Positions 23,601 through 38,108 of a stretch of DNA of 64,000 bases are shown piece by piece. A model generated the notes under the pieces. It made no database searches. It saw only the letters and a program-made list of their open reading frames with translations, and was not told the DNA's origin. This DNA comes from Lota lota (taxonomy: Eukaryota; Chordata; Actinopteri; Gadiformes; Lotidae), in assembly GCA_026745465.1 (NCBI GenBank), contig JACYXH010000477.1, positions 1,869,501 to 1,933,500 of the forward strand, written 5' to 3'. The translations under genes were made by a program, and so were the position numbers. How positions within the stretch are numbered: position 1 is the stretch's first letter; every line of letters starts with the position of its first letter.

Positions 23601-26191
23601 AACCCATATGTCCCAGAACTGACCCGCCATCATTCACACTCAAACTCAATACAGGTCAAAGGTCATGTTAATGACCGCTGAACATATTCCCCTGGCGGTG
23701 TTTGATTTGACGATTTATTAAAGAACGTCCAATCAGAACCATCCATCTGGGTTTTAACCAATGGAATGTAGATAAACATAGCTGTGACCCTAAAAGAACA
23801 CTGCTCTGTTTTCATAAACATTATGAATGGTATTCTAACTTTATAGAAAGGATCCCTATGAAAAAAAAAATCTTTACCTTTCGCTTTATCCGATCACAAG
23901 TCTCGCTCAAGGAGACATCTCTGAGAGTTTAGTTGTTGCAGGAAGAGAATGGTGGTAATGTGAGTGAGAAATGGAGAAAAGAGAGTTTGTTGTGTCGGAC
24001 AACAGAAAGCACAATTCATTGTTATCTAAGAGATTTGGGTGAAGGAGAGTTTAGATTGTAATGTAAATTGGGAAATTTCCTGTAACAACGCAACGAGATT
24101 TCAGAGCGAGACTTGGTTCAACACAATAACAAGCAGACTGGGATCAAGCGAAAGGTAAAGAAAATGTTGTAATTCTCTGAATGGATCCTTTCCGTAATGT
24201 TAAAATATAATCTGAGCCTGTCAGTGGCAAAACAAGCACTTTTAGAGGATGTACAAAAATAATACATTGCAGCCCATTTTTCGCAGATTATGGCTGCAGC
24301 GTTCTCGCTCAGTACTGGACCAATTACAAAAAATGTTGTCCACACCGTACTTGAGACCCAAAATGATCGGAAAATAGCATCCAGTTTGAAAAATCCCTAC
24401 GTTTTCCTTTACGGTCCTTTATCTGTGTTCTGACATTGTTGGCCCAGTTTGTACTTACATCCACGTCACTTTCTGCAACCTTTACTGGTTTCCCAGACTC
24501 CTTCAGAATCTGGCTTCCAACCACCTGCAAATCAATGCCAATATTCTTTAGATGGGTGTCATCAAGCGCAAGATGAAGGCCTACTTAGACACACACTGAC
24601 TTACAAGGGAATACAGATACATCAAGACTTATTTACAGCTAACCAGAGGTACATTTTACATGTATTGCTGCACAACGTGCTATGATGTCAATGACAATAC
24701 AAGGCACATAAAGGATTTGTTCTGGTCCATTTAAAACCACAAGGACTACAGACTTGAATTAATTTATTCATTCACACATTCAGAGGTGGGTATGTACAAA
24801 TTATCCTCCACTGAAAGTGTGTATGTAGTCAAAGTATGCATTCACATAAATTACAAATATAGATACTAAGAAGCCCTACGAGGAGTTGGGATTGACAGAG
24901 TAGCAGTACCGTTTACCTAGTAGTGTCATTTGAATTTTGATGCATCTTCTGTGTATATATACTGCTCAAAAAAATAAAGGGAACACTTAAACAACACAAT
25001 GTAACTACAAGTGTTCCCTTTATTTTTTTGAGCAGTATATATAACCAAGATACACAAAGGGACTTGTGTGTGGACACATATGGTTAAAATATTTTTTGGG
25101 GGAAACTAACAATTTTCTCCTCAAAAGAAAAACACACTCCCCCTGGAAGCCATATTGGCTTATTTTAACAAAAGGAAATGGAACTCATGGGAAAAGCATT
25201 CCTCCGGAAAATACTACCACTTCACCAAAACTCCTTGAGGGGCTTAAATTAAAACACAAATGTAAACTGTTTAAAAGGAACTTTGAGTTCAGGGCAGGGC
25301 CTTTGTTTTGTAGGGTTCTACTGACAGGTTCTACTCACAGGGTTCAAGAGACTGCTGACAGGGTTTAACTGACAGTGTCCTACTGACAGGGTTCTCGACA
25401 CTACTGACAGGTTCTACTCACAGGTTTTTAGAGACTATTGATAGGGTTCTACACAGTATTCTACTGTCAGGGTTCTAGAGACTACTGACAGTGTTCTACT
25501 TACAGGGTATAGAGACTACTGACAGGGTTCTAATGACAGGGTTATAGAGACTACTGACCGGGTTCTAATGACAGTGTTATAGGGTTATACTGACAGTGTC
25601 TAGAAACTACTGACAGGGTTCTACTGACAGTGTTCTACTTACAGGGTTCTAGAGACTACTGAAAGGGTTGTACTGGCATGGCTCTACAGTCAGGGTTCTA
25701 GAGACTACTGACAGGGTTCTACTGACAGGGTTCCCAGGTGCTAACATAAAATCATTACAGCAGAGGCTACAGTAGATAGAAATAGATAATAGAAACCAAA
25801 ATGCTATTAGCTTTCATAAGATTCTAAAATCGTGAAACTCCTGAAAGATATATTAGGAGTACATATGCATCATGCCAAATAAGAGCCCTGTGGTATGTAT
25901 GTATGTATTATTCATTGTATGGTTTGAGGGGGTATATGATTTGAGACACGATGGTGGAAGCAGTTGGCTTTTGTTTGAACCACTAAGGGCCCCAGCCACA
26001 GCCTGGCACATGCACTGCTGAGCCACTCCATGCTCACCAGGACCACCAGCATACAGGGCCAAGGGTCAAAGGTTGGATGATAGTCAAGCCATGGACACGG
26101 CGCTACAGCAGCGTTGGGATGGACGTCTATTACACAGACACATATCTGTGTTGCTCTAGACGCAAACACACTACAGCTACCAAGGCCTGCA

Positions 26192-26228
<37 letters not shown>

Positions 26229-29200
26229 CTCTAGAATACTGTGGTAAACATGCAATACGCAAGCACACACACAAACCTGCGCAGCCACACAAACATTTCC
26301 CTCTCATACAGACCCTCATACCATTCATAAACACACATTCATTCACTTAATTACACTCACACACTCTTTGCCTTAAGCACTCACTCATACACTCAGAGAG
26401 CTTACGTTGATCAGAGGCCTGAGGGGCCCAGCAGTGCAGTGCAGTAGAATACTGTGAACTGCGAGGATCAGTGGCTCTAGAGCTCTGATCTGGGAGTCAA
26501 AACCAGAGAGACACACATGCGCCGTCAACAAAATGGCAGACGCAAAATGACTGCCTCTTAAACCATGCAAGAACGGGTTAGCAGCTCAAGAGTCAAATTA
26601 AAAGAATTGACCAAAGTTAGAAACAAAAACATATTGAAAGTATCTATCTACACACAATGCCTTGTCCGTCCCAGGTGCGGCTGTGGCTCGGTGACATGCT
26701 TCAGTTAGACCAGTAAGAGCGGTCAGTGAATAATAAGTGAAAATGTTTTGGATTAGTTTGATACAGAGAGAAAGAAAGAGGGAGGGAAATAAGGAAGGAA
26801 AGAGAACAGGACAAGAACAAACTGAATCAACAAAAGGAATAACATAGCCAGTTTATGTGTCTAATTATGTACCCCACCTTCAGGTCCAGATACTCCAAAT
26901 CCTTCTTCAGCTGCATGTAGCTATCGTCACTCTGCCAACAGAGGGAAGGTGAGAAGATTGTTAATATTGATTAATGATTTGTGACATGTAAAAACAATGA
27001 CATTGGGATCAGCTGTGTAATCTCCAATAGAGGTTGTTGATACAAATACATCAGCTTGCATGCCGATGTACATGCACACATTTGCTTCTTTCCTTTTTCC
27101 TCTTTTAATCTCCTCGCTATTCTTTCTTGCTTTCTTTTACTTTATTCTTTCTTTATGCTTTTCTTTCTCTCACACGCACACAGGCAGATACGCATATACA
27201 TGCATATACACAACAGTCTCCATTTTGAAACGAACATAGGATAGCACAACACAGCATTATTCCAACACATTGAAACAGTGGACATAGAGGTACAGAAGCT
27301 AAGCAGCAAGCTGTGTTCCACACCGGGTGAACATCTACCTGTCACTAGAAACTCTCAAGTCACTAGAAACAATGATTTACTGCTGACCCAGCATCAAAGT
27401 TTCAACACTTCAAACAGGGCCTGTCAAAGGAAAAAACTTCACCACAACACCAAGGACAACAACACACTGCAGCCGGCCAATCAGAGCATTGTTATGGATA
27501 GCTTCATGGGCGCCATGGAGCTGACAGCAAAGCATGCCAGGGACGGTGACTCTGTTAGCCCACAGTTAAGAGTTGTGACGAGCGATAAAGAGACAGATGG
27601 GTTCCATGATGGCCAAGCCTGGCCAACGTCCATAGATAAGCCATGCCTGAGGGTGTGGCAGAGTCTCCCACCTGGGCACCGCAGGGGCACAGAGGGGCTG
27701 AGAGCCCCGCTTGTGCACAGTAGGACATGGCGGACGCGCCGTTGGTTGTGGTACTGGTGACGGCAGTAGCAGTGGTGGTGGGGGTGGTGGTAGTAGAGGC
27801 GGTGTTAAGCAGTTGGCTGTGAGTGTAGGGGTAGTAGTTGAGCTCAGAGCCATTGAGGCGATGGAGCTGCGCCAGCGTGTGTTGCCGTACAGATGCCATC
27901 CTGGCCTGGTGGCGGCGCAGCTGAATGAGGAGCAGAGTGAGCTCCTCTGGCTGTGCCGCCGTCGTTAACACATTGTTAGAAACCCATTAACACATTGTTA
28001 ACGCATTTGTTAACACGTCGTTAACACATCAAGAATGTATTGATAATATATCATGTATTGATTATACATTATTAACACATTGTTAACACATCGTCAACAC
28101 AACGTTGTCATATTGTTTTGCATGTCATTAACACATCAGTAACAGATAAACAATGCATTGATAATCCATTATTAATCCATTGTTAACACAGCTCCAATAC
28201 AGCATCTACACATCATCAATAGCGGTAACACACTGTTATTACCCTAGTAATTACCAAGAGTATTACCATCGTTAATACAAACTATCACCATTGGGATCAC
28301 CATTAACATTAGAATAATTCTGGAGCCTATTTCTCTTCAGCTAATAAAAGCTAGATGTGGCTATAAAACACGGCTGTTGATCTAGCTAACTGCTATCAGC
28401 ATTATCGTCAACAGGCTCGGGTTAGTGCCACTGACTTTCCAGTCCCGTGTACGTTATTATTTTTTTCAGACAAAAACTGCAATTGCTTTAGGGGTGACCT
28501 CGAATCCTCGATAGAAAGACGTTTAGTCGACGCCGTCTTAAATAGATGAATCGTTTTGTCGGGAAAATTGTGGGTGTGTAACAGCAGGCCATTGCATTGG
28601 GAGGATGGGTGTGCTGAATGAGTGATACCTCAGCTTGGCTTCTACATTCTCTTTATCGATGCAAGTTTTGTCATGATCGGATGTGGAAACCGTGTGTAAT
28701 CAGAGAGAATGGAGCTATCCGTCTCCACAATGGTTTGCTTCATTGATTAACAGTACAATCACATAAATAGTAGTGGGAACTCGACAGCAACATGATCAAT
28801 GACCATTGACATCTAATGTATTGGCCAATAGCCAACACACAAGATGGACAGGACATTGAATCCCAGGTTATTATCTGGAGACCCTTTTATCCGGAGTAAA
28901 GTCAGATGCATGTCATTAAGGAGCAGGTAGGGATTAAGCATCAAGGTTGTGGACAATGTGGCTTTGGAATGGATGTTATCCAACACAACAATCTACATTA
29001 CCCTGCCCCAATTAAAAACACCAAGTGTGGGTGGGACAGGGTGAAAGAACTCAAAACAAAGGTGAAGGTGTATCATTCCCACGACCGGGAGAGGCAAAGG
29101 TCCTAAAATTGCAACCGAAACCATGGCGAGGTATCCTTGGTTAGTGGTGGAGTGTATTCTCATACTTAGGACATGCTTACCGTCTTGCCATGAAGACTTG

Positions 29201-32200
29201 GCGCGCTGACGGTGTGCGTGATGTAGCCAGACGCAGGCATTGAGCGTCTCTCGATGGTAGCAGCCTGCATAACACACATGAATGGGATTACATACATATT
29301 CCTGACACAATGTTAGAGCAGCAATGCCAGTGAGTCAGACAAAACAAATATTGAAAAGTAATTTGCCTATGTTGACCTGCTGCGAGCTGAGCAGGAATGT
29401 CAAGTAGCCTGCAAAAATGTATTCTTGTGTGTTTTTATTCTTGTTTGTGGTTGTGCATTGAATTTTGGGTTGGGATCGCTGTTGTGCCTTAGTGTAGCCC
29501 CAAAAGGAATGGGGACCACTGATTTAGAGGATCTGTGGTGAAATGATGTAGGACTTTAATATGTGACTCCCAAATTTACTGTCTGGGATTAATAAATAGT
29601 ATTTGATCTCAGTCACATTTTGTCAATTTTTTTATCAAAAGATGTCATCTGCTGTTTTAATTGATAACATGGAACAACTAATCATACCACTAGCTCACTG
29701 AACTATTGCATATGTATAGAAGCACTGTTACATCATCATGTTCAACCAATTCAACCAACCAGTGCAATGGAAGTGCCACATGCCACAGTGAATGGTTCTG
29801 TGTTTTTGTGCTACTAGTCTGCTTGGTTTTCCTGCTGTTGTTGTTGTGATTAATTGTTGGCCAACAACAACATGACCACATGTACCTCATGTGCTCATGT
29901 TCATCTTTCTGAGCGCCTCAGGCAACGTGTGGGCTCCTGGGGACTTAACAGGATCCCTCACTAGACGCCGGAGCATCGTTCCCCAAGCCTGGCTCTCTTG
30001 GACACTTTTCCTGCTTGATAACTATTCTACTTGACACCCCCTGGCACTCAAAAACACCGGAGCGTCACTACTCAGAGCGTGGAAACAGAAGAAAGAAGAC
30101 AGAAGACAGGCGGAGAGAGAGGCAGGCAATCCCCCAGGCCAGTCATCGCACTGTTACATTCTGACAGGACCAGTTGCGCTATTATGCAGACAGCTGAGGT
30201 AGCTGATATGTATGCATTCTAAACACTGTGTCCCCCAATGCACCGCTCACTAACCATGTGTGCTGCTCACTGGTGCATATTTGGCGATGTTTTAAATATT
30301 GTTATCGGTTAAGAGCTGCGTCCACTAGCTGCTGTTGATGGTCGATAGTACGAAGGATTATTAGATTCACTATGGACAGGGTTTTTATAAGATCCTCAGA
30401 GACTACTTGAGTCTTAACCTTCGCTTACCTTGAACATCTGAGACTTAGCCCGTCTTGGGGAGGCTGTGAAGGTGCCGTCGACCTCTGACCTGTTGCCCGC
30501 CGGCCGGACCGTTACCCGCTCGGCAGGCGTGTGAGGCCTTCGCACAGGGGACATGGTCCTGCTGATCCCGGGCGGGTGCAAGTCGGCGGAGGAGGGGGGC
30601 ACCGAGATGCAGCGTGGGTGGCCATCCGAAGGCCGGGGGACCGAGAACGCAGAGGAAGGGGGCACGGTGGAGGGTGGCCGGGGTCCATAAGGGTAGTCTG
30701 GCGCGGGCGTGTAGAGCGGCGCCGTGGGGCTGCCGTGGCGGTACTGGTGCCGCTGCTGCCACTCGTACAGCTGATACACTGGGCCACCACCAACAGCACC
30801 AGCACTGCCTGGCCCCACCAGCTCCGGGGTGAGGCGGAAATGGCTGAGGCGGTCCTGGGCGTATTTGTACTCACCGGTACGGGTGGTGGCAGAGGGAGGG
30901 GGGCTGGGGCGAGGGGTCTTTGGCAGGGTCTGGTAGCGCATCTCCCCGGAGGAGGAAAACTGGGACACGGTAGCAGGAGAGCGGCGGGGCAGGGTGTTCT
31001 CCCGGGACGGTGGTCTGGGGAGCAGGCAGAGAGAGAACCGGTACAAATGTGTTCGAAACAGCTTCAGGCGGTCGGATCGGTAGGTCAACGTCCTATTGAT
31101 GTAAAGATTTCCGACCCGCGGTCCTATCCTATGTGTCATTTCCCCTTACTCTTTAAAACCCACTTCCCTGTATGTCTTCACCGTCTTGTCCATAAAGGCA
31201 CGCAAGCCCATTCAAAATATTATAAAAAAGACCAGAGAGATGTGATACAGACAGAAGGAGACCATAGAGATGAGTTCTAAAAAAGACCCAAGCTTCTTGA
31301 GGTTCCGAAAGCATCAAAGAACCAGGATGAAAGGAAGATTCTTATAAACCACTATTTTATTATTGGATTTTAAAGATGAATAAACTCGTTATTATTTCAT
31401 CAAAGCAAAGCAAAGCATATTTTTAAGTCGGATGGTTATACATCTGCAGTGCCTCTGAAGCAGCGATTTTATTTCTATACTCATAGCATTAGCACCACAC
31501 AAAAATATATATATGTTCATTATTACGGACTGAATATGGCTGCTCATCTGGGGGAGTGCATGGACTATGAAATAAGAATGACTATTGTTTAATACAATTT
31601 CCCCATAATTCCTTACATCAAATGAGTTTTTTTTTTATGTGCAGTGCAGCAGAAAATTTCTTGGGATTATTGGAAATATATATTGAAATAAGACGGCACA
31701 AAGTGTATACCACCAGAGGGAGGTGTTAGCCAGACTTCTAAAAATAGTTTTCCTGGTGTACAGTATGTGGGCAGAATATATATTCTGCCCAACCAAAACC
31801 ATTCGCTTGCATAATGTATGACAGTTTTCATTACATATAGATGCATAGATGTGTGTATATATATATATTTTACTATTATTATACTATATTACTACATACA
31901 TATATATACATTTATATATATATATTTGTATATATATATAAATATATATATATATATACAAATATTTGTGCCATGTTACGTCTGAACGCAACCTATAGCA
32001 ACTATAGGGCAGTGGACTGGTGACCTACCCTTTGACCTCTGCCCTCTGCACTTGGACCCATTGTTCAACGTGCTCCAGGGTGTTACTCCTGTTGCTGTCC
32101 ACCCTGTAGGGATACTCCTCCCTGTGGGGCTGCTTCTCCTTGTGGGGGGACTCTTGGCAGGGTGGTGAGGGGCTCCTCTGATAGGTCCCTGCCCCAATGC

Positions 32201-35200
32201 CATTGGGTTCCAGGATGGGGCTGGGTGTAGTGGATGCGCTCAGGCCGTTACGGGTACAGGAGTTGGGGGGCAGCATGGAGGTGGCTCGTGACGGCGCCCT
32301 GGAGCCCGGGGCCGACGTGGACGTGGGGCCGGCATCTGTCAGGGGGGAGAAGTGGGAGGAGGAGGCGGCAGGGTTGGACATGTGGGAGGAGTGAGTGTCC
32401 ATCTCCATGGGGATGGTAGCGGGGTCTCGGAGGAGGGTCCCAGCGTCATCCGGGTGGCCGTGGCGGATGGGCTCCAGGAGGACCTCGTGGACGACCCGGC
32501 CAGTAGACCGGCTGTCAGAGGCGGTCTTGGAGGGGTGGTGGTTGATGTGGTTGGTCTGGGGGACTGCCTGGTGGTGTTCAAGTGTGAGAAGCTTCTCTGT
32601 CGGTCTGCTGAGAGAGGGGAAAGGAACACAAGGCTTTCAACAACCTATCTGCAGCTCAGTTAAAGTACTTTACTTGGTGATCCTTTAATATCGGTATTTA
32701 CACTTCAACGATCGATAATCCTTTGAATTCCACAATGTTGCCTGATTTTTGACCTCACATTAATCTTGCATTAGCACCGATTTCATGGACTTCCTTCAAA
32801 CTGTTGAAAAACAAAGTAAGTTTATATTTAATTCCATTCACTGAATAAAATGAGTAAATCCCAACAAACAAGCACAATGCAAACAGAATTCTGCAGGAGA
32901 TGCAAAGCTATCAATGATGGATTAGGTTTATTATATTTATCCATCTCTTCAGGGCCGTCCTTCCAAAAACACTAATAATGAATCTCTCCAGCTCTGCTAT
33001 AACTCCGTGCTTCATAAGGTCCAAGCGGTAAATGAACAGATGCACTTTCAGTGAGAAATACCCACATTATAAACCCAGGTTTACCCTAGTTCTACTCCAG
33101 ATCATCTTGAAACGTATACCCCAGCATTACCCTAGATATACCCCAGTTATAATGCAGTAATATCCCAGTTTTACACCACTTATACCGCATTAAACATGAA
33201 ACAGATGTTCTGTTACTTCGACTGTGATGTTCCACAACTAAGAGGTGTGGGAAAACAATGTGCACAATATATTTGCATGGTTTTTTTCCGGCCCTTTGAG
33301 GAATTATGTAACCAGGCACACTTTCATTGCAAATGTAAAAAAATTACTGACCAACATATTTACTGGGAAACTAAAAATGATGGAGAAAGATTTCAGCAGC
33401 AGATTGTTTGGCTGCAGCATCACCAAGCATCGCTTAACAGCATCTCAACTTGTCCAAAAGAGACAAAAAGAAATTCAACTCAACTGTTGGACTGACTCTC
33501 TCTATGGTTAAAACATTTAAAAAAAAAACATTAGATGTGTTCCTTTGACCTTCAGTGTTTCTGTCTGACTAGTAGCACAGCTTCCAATACCGACACATGG
33601 CTGCAATAGACCAACACTTGGGTTGCCTGAAATGCCATAGGGTTGCGGCGAAAGTGCTGACTTATAGGCTTTAGATATTTGATGATTTATTTTTTACTTA
33701 TTCAAAACCTATTCCCTTATTCTGAAGGGTAATTTACGAACAGACAGCCTAATGACCCATATCCAAGAGCAAACTTAGTAATAACTACTTCACAGGGACA
33801 TTGATATTACCGGTAGATGAGATGGGTCAAAACAATGTGTGGAGAAGCAGATGATGTTCAATTATATAGTATAATAGGTTAGGTCACAAGACCTACAAAT
33901 TTCCTGACCTACAAATGGGGAGGCCACAGACCAGACCAAAAAAGGCTGTGAGCCTCAGCTTTAGACTTTCTCTAGTGTGCCAGTGAGCGTGCATGTGTCT
34001 TGGTACGTGTGATGCGTATGTGTTGCGGTTAAGTGGGGTCTATGTCACCTGACCACAGCAGCAGCCTGGTTCTGCATTTGCGCCGCCTGGTTCATGGCAC
34101 GCAGCCAGCTGCTCTGGTCCTCCTGCGTGTCTGCGCTGAAGTAGTACGTCCGCATGCCCCCATGCTCCGCCTGTGAGTCAATCATAGACCTGTGCTTGTA
34201 AATATATGAGCGCATGCCTGTGTGGCTAGCCTATGGGAAAAGAGCAGAGGGGATGGGGGGGGGGGGGGGGTCAGTTAACTGCAGGGACAGGGTTTGAGTC
34301 CACATTCAGTAGTAGGGTCTTGGTTAAAAGAAGCTTTGCTCAGACCCGGAACCGAAGATAGCGAGACAAGGGAGGTATGACGTGCTGTCTGAGTAGCAAG
34401 AGATCACAAGAGCCATCGGCCAATACAGACGCCAATGAATGAAAGAAGCCAGCAAATATAAATACAGGCAGAAGAACAACAGCCAATCACAGTCAGAGCA
34501 CAACATAGAAACTTTGAACGATGAATGAGTCCGTCCCATTTAATATGTTGCAAGAAGACTTTCTCTAAATGTCAAAATGAAACAACAAATAATTGTACAT
34601 TTCCATTATGTTTCACCTCTTTGGACCACATTCTCATGTCTTCTCTTTACTTTTGTAGAGAGAACCAGAGATAACACCGAAGATGCAGATCAGTGGTCTT
34701 AGATGAAAATGCCAAATTGAAAATATAAATGTATAAATCTTAAATAATAAAAATGGAAAGGGAACGGTTGACGATTTGACTGATCTGACTTAATGGATAT
34801 TAAACCGGTTGTGGTAGAGCAGGAAAACTAACAAACTGATATTGCTTTGGTACATAACAATTAATCACCCACCCACTCTGTTATTCTCAGAGAGAACAAC
34901 ACCTCATAATTAAATCAAAAACCTCCCTTTGCTATTTTTCTCAAAGATATCAAAAGCCAAGGTAAAACTGCTGATGTATATACAATTGCTATGCTATACA
35001 ATGTGCTATACAATTATTGTCATTTTCCAGGGGGTTTCATTTCCATCCACCAAATGCAATTCTGTGCCAAAAGCCAGTTTGATCCAGAGACATGCAACAT
35101 TAGTTTTTGGTAAGAAATGAGAGAAAAAAAGTAATCTATTTTCTCTCTCTTACATTATAAATCTGCAATGAAAACAAGACAACAAATGGATGCAAGTGAT

Positions 35201-38040
35201 CAGGTAATTAAACATCTGCACCTTCCCTCCGGGGTGTGTATTGTGGTGGCATCTATTGTGGGATGATATGGTTATTACCTGCTTGCTTCTTTATCTGATT
35301 TTTGTCACGTTTTAATCAGCAGGAATCACAATTCCGCTCGTCTTTGTAGTGGGGCAATGGCAAACGAGGACACAAAACAGCACGCGTAGGGAAATGTACA
35401 ATGAATCACAACAACTGAAAGGCTGGGTGGCAGTAATGGATGTCCTCTAAATAGACACACATAGGGCTTACAACAGAACACACAACTGAACACACACACA
35501 AAGTATCATAAGACAATGTTAGGCGCAGAATAGCTCTCTGCAACAGTCTCAACTACGTGTAGCTCTGCTGCTATAGTCTCAACTATGTGTAGCTCTGCTG
35601 CTACAGTCTCAACTATGTGTAGCTCTCTGCTAAAGTCTCAACTACGTGTAGCTCTGCTGCTAGTCTCAACTATGTGGTGACAAGACTTCACAATACGTCA
35701 CACAGAGAGATATGGTCAAGCTTTAGCAGCATTCACAACGTCAGTCAGACAGACACACAGAAATACCCACTTTTGTGTGTATGTTTTATTACTTACTTAA
35801 GATTACTTATCTTATTCAAAAAGAATATAAACTCACTTGTAATCTCACTTACTCCAGCATAACCACAAATGATCAATCCTGCTCTCAAAATAAAAACTGA
35901 TTCAAAAAGTCTCTCTCTACTTATGTCTGAATTAGTCTGTCTCTGTACTCTGTCCCTGGAAGACCAGGTTTGTGGGGAATGCAAGTATGTCTTTAAGTGC
36001 ATTGTGAGTCTTCTTATTAACCTGCCTGTGTGTCTTCCTCTGCTTTGTTCACCTTTACACAGCAATATACCTCCATCCTCTCCTTCATCAACTCTCTTTC
36101 TCTCTCATCGATCTATCTTGTTAACTTCGGCCACATCTTGTCTATACATCATACTCACATCATTTTTCATGGATGTAATTCTCTCTCTCACACACACACA
36201 CACGGAAACAGCCTTCATTATTTCTAGCTGAGAGGGTTAACAATGGTATCAGTTGCACACACACACACACACACAGACAGCGCTATTTAAAGGCTCATTG
36301 TGTATTCCAAGAGCCTAGGTAGCCTCAAACTAGCCATACGATTCTTTGTATCCTAAAATAATAATAGTAAAAAAAAGTGAGAGACAGAGAGAGAAATCGA
36401 GAGAGAGAACAAGAGGCACTGAGCAACACAGAGAAGGAAAAGGAAGAGGAAAGGTGAACACACGCACAGAAGAAGAAGAGTGGAGGGATACAAGAGCATG
36501 TAGGAAGCGATAGAGTTGAGAAAGACATTCAATCCAAAACAAAACAGGACATTCATTTAAAGACAAGCGGCTGTCAGGACATGCAGGGGAACCAGGAACA
36601 TAGAGGGCTGCCTGTATGTTCCCTAGTGTCCAGAGCCCAGCACGACACAGCCCCACGTAGGCAGCAGCATAACAGGAAGTACCTATTGATTTATTCAGGG
36701 AGGCCGGACGAATCCACACACTCACGGGACAGCCGGCCAATGGGAACAAGAGAAGCAAAAACAGTGAACCAGGGTGGTGGTGGCCGTGGGGGGGGGGGGG
36801 GGGGGGGGGGTTGGTGGCTACAGGATTGTATGTGTGTGTGTGTGTGTGTGTGTGTCTGCATGCATGAAACGAGGTGATTTTATCACAAATGTATCAAATT
36901 ATACATTTGATTATTATATATCAACATGAATAGAACAACAGCAGATTGTGTTGAATTCTACAGAACTAACCCTAACCCTAATTTCCTTTGACCAATTTAA
37001 CTAAATATAATACATGAAAAACTGCAAGTATTGTTTTTAGGTAGGTAGCTTAGCTATAGATGTCACGCCGTCCATTTCCACCACCTAGCGGGCGCCGGCT
37101 GCCAATTTTCCACGTACCTCCCTGTTTATGCACCTGCCTTCAATCACCAATCTACGCACCCTATTTCTCCCCTGGATTTCCTAGCAGTCGGCGCTAGTTC
37201 GTTGTTTACTAACTCCCAGTCAGTATCCGCGTTCTCGCTCTCATTATATGCCCCGTTCTCCATTCCTGTCCTTACCCTGTACTCTCCCTGTGTTCAGCTA
37301 CCCCTTCGGATTACCTGCCCGCTACCGACCCCCTGCCTGCCTGACTACCCGCCTGTGCAGAGCCCTTGTCTGCCTGACCACCAGCCTGCCACCGAACCCT
37401 TGCCTGGCCGACCACGAATTGCTTAGCCCCTACTTGCTTTCTTCACCTCCAATAAACACCCTTGAACCTTTCTGCCATTTCTGCCTCTCTGTGTTGTGCG
37501 CTTGGGTCCCTCGTCTCGTACTCCATAACAATATAATTATATACAAATGACTGAATTAGTTGTTAACTTTTCAACTGCGTACATGACACAAAATTCTTGG
37601 TGTGATAGGGCTACGGTTTGTCTGTTGTTATCGCTGACTTTAAGAGGTGACCTTGCATATTTGGAAATAAAACAAACAAAATGTGACTCTGAATATTGCA
37701 GAAAGACTACTCATTGGTAGTCACTCGTCTGAAGAGAATACCACCATAATAAGTGGAAATTTTTTTTTTCAAGAAAATGTATTTATATAAAGGAACTTTT
37801 TTTTAGGTCAGCAACTAAACCATAATTTCCTTATCCTTTTGGCATATGAAATATTATATAATCTTCGCTTCAAGCATACTAAATATTTCTGTTAGACGAG
37901 ACACAACCCAATTTGCGAACTTCTGTTGTATACTAGTGTTATCGCGTGGCAACACAGTTCTCTAATATTCTCACATTTGCGACTCAAGAACGAACAAAAC
38001 TGTACTTCTACAAGAGAGAGGGGGAAAGCTCAACGGTTAG

Positions 38041-38108
<68 letters not shown>

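Larger units (their letters stand above)
25046..26877 (-). other. plekha7 intron between visible exons 11 and 12 (left part)
   Basis: No gene. It holds the ctactgacagggttcta minisatellite (25313-25735) and a CA repeat (26195-26226); the rest is unremarkable. Confidence 0.75.

Noticed and set aside
30531-31280. 249-codon plus-strand open frame
   Set aside because: It is antisense to plekha7 exon 8. The minus-strand frame matches known protein blocks and the plus-strand one does not.
32339-32688. Overlapping plus- and minus-strand frames of about 100 codons
   Set aside because: They are shadows of plekha7 exon 7. Only one minus frame keeps phase with exons 6 and 8.
36967-36981. Telomere-like ccctaaccctaa
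   Set aside because: Only about two hexamers; too short to be an interstitial telomere array.
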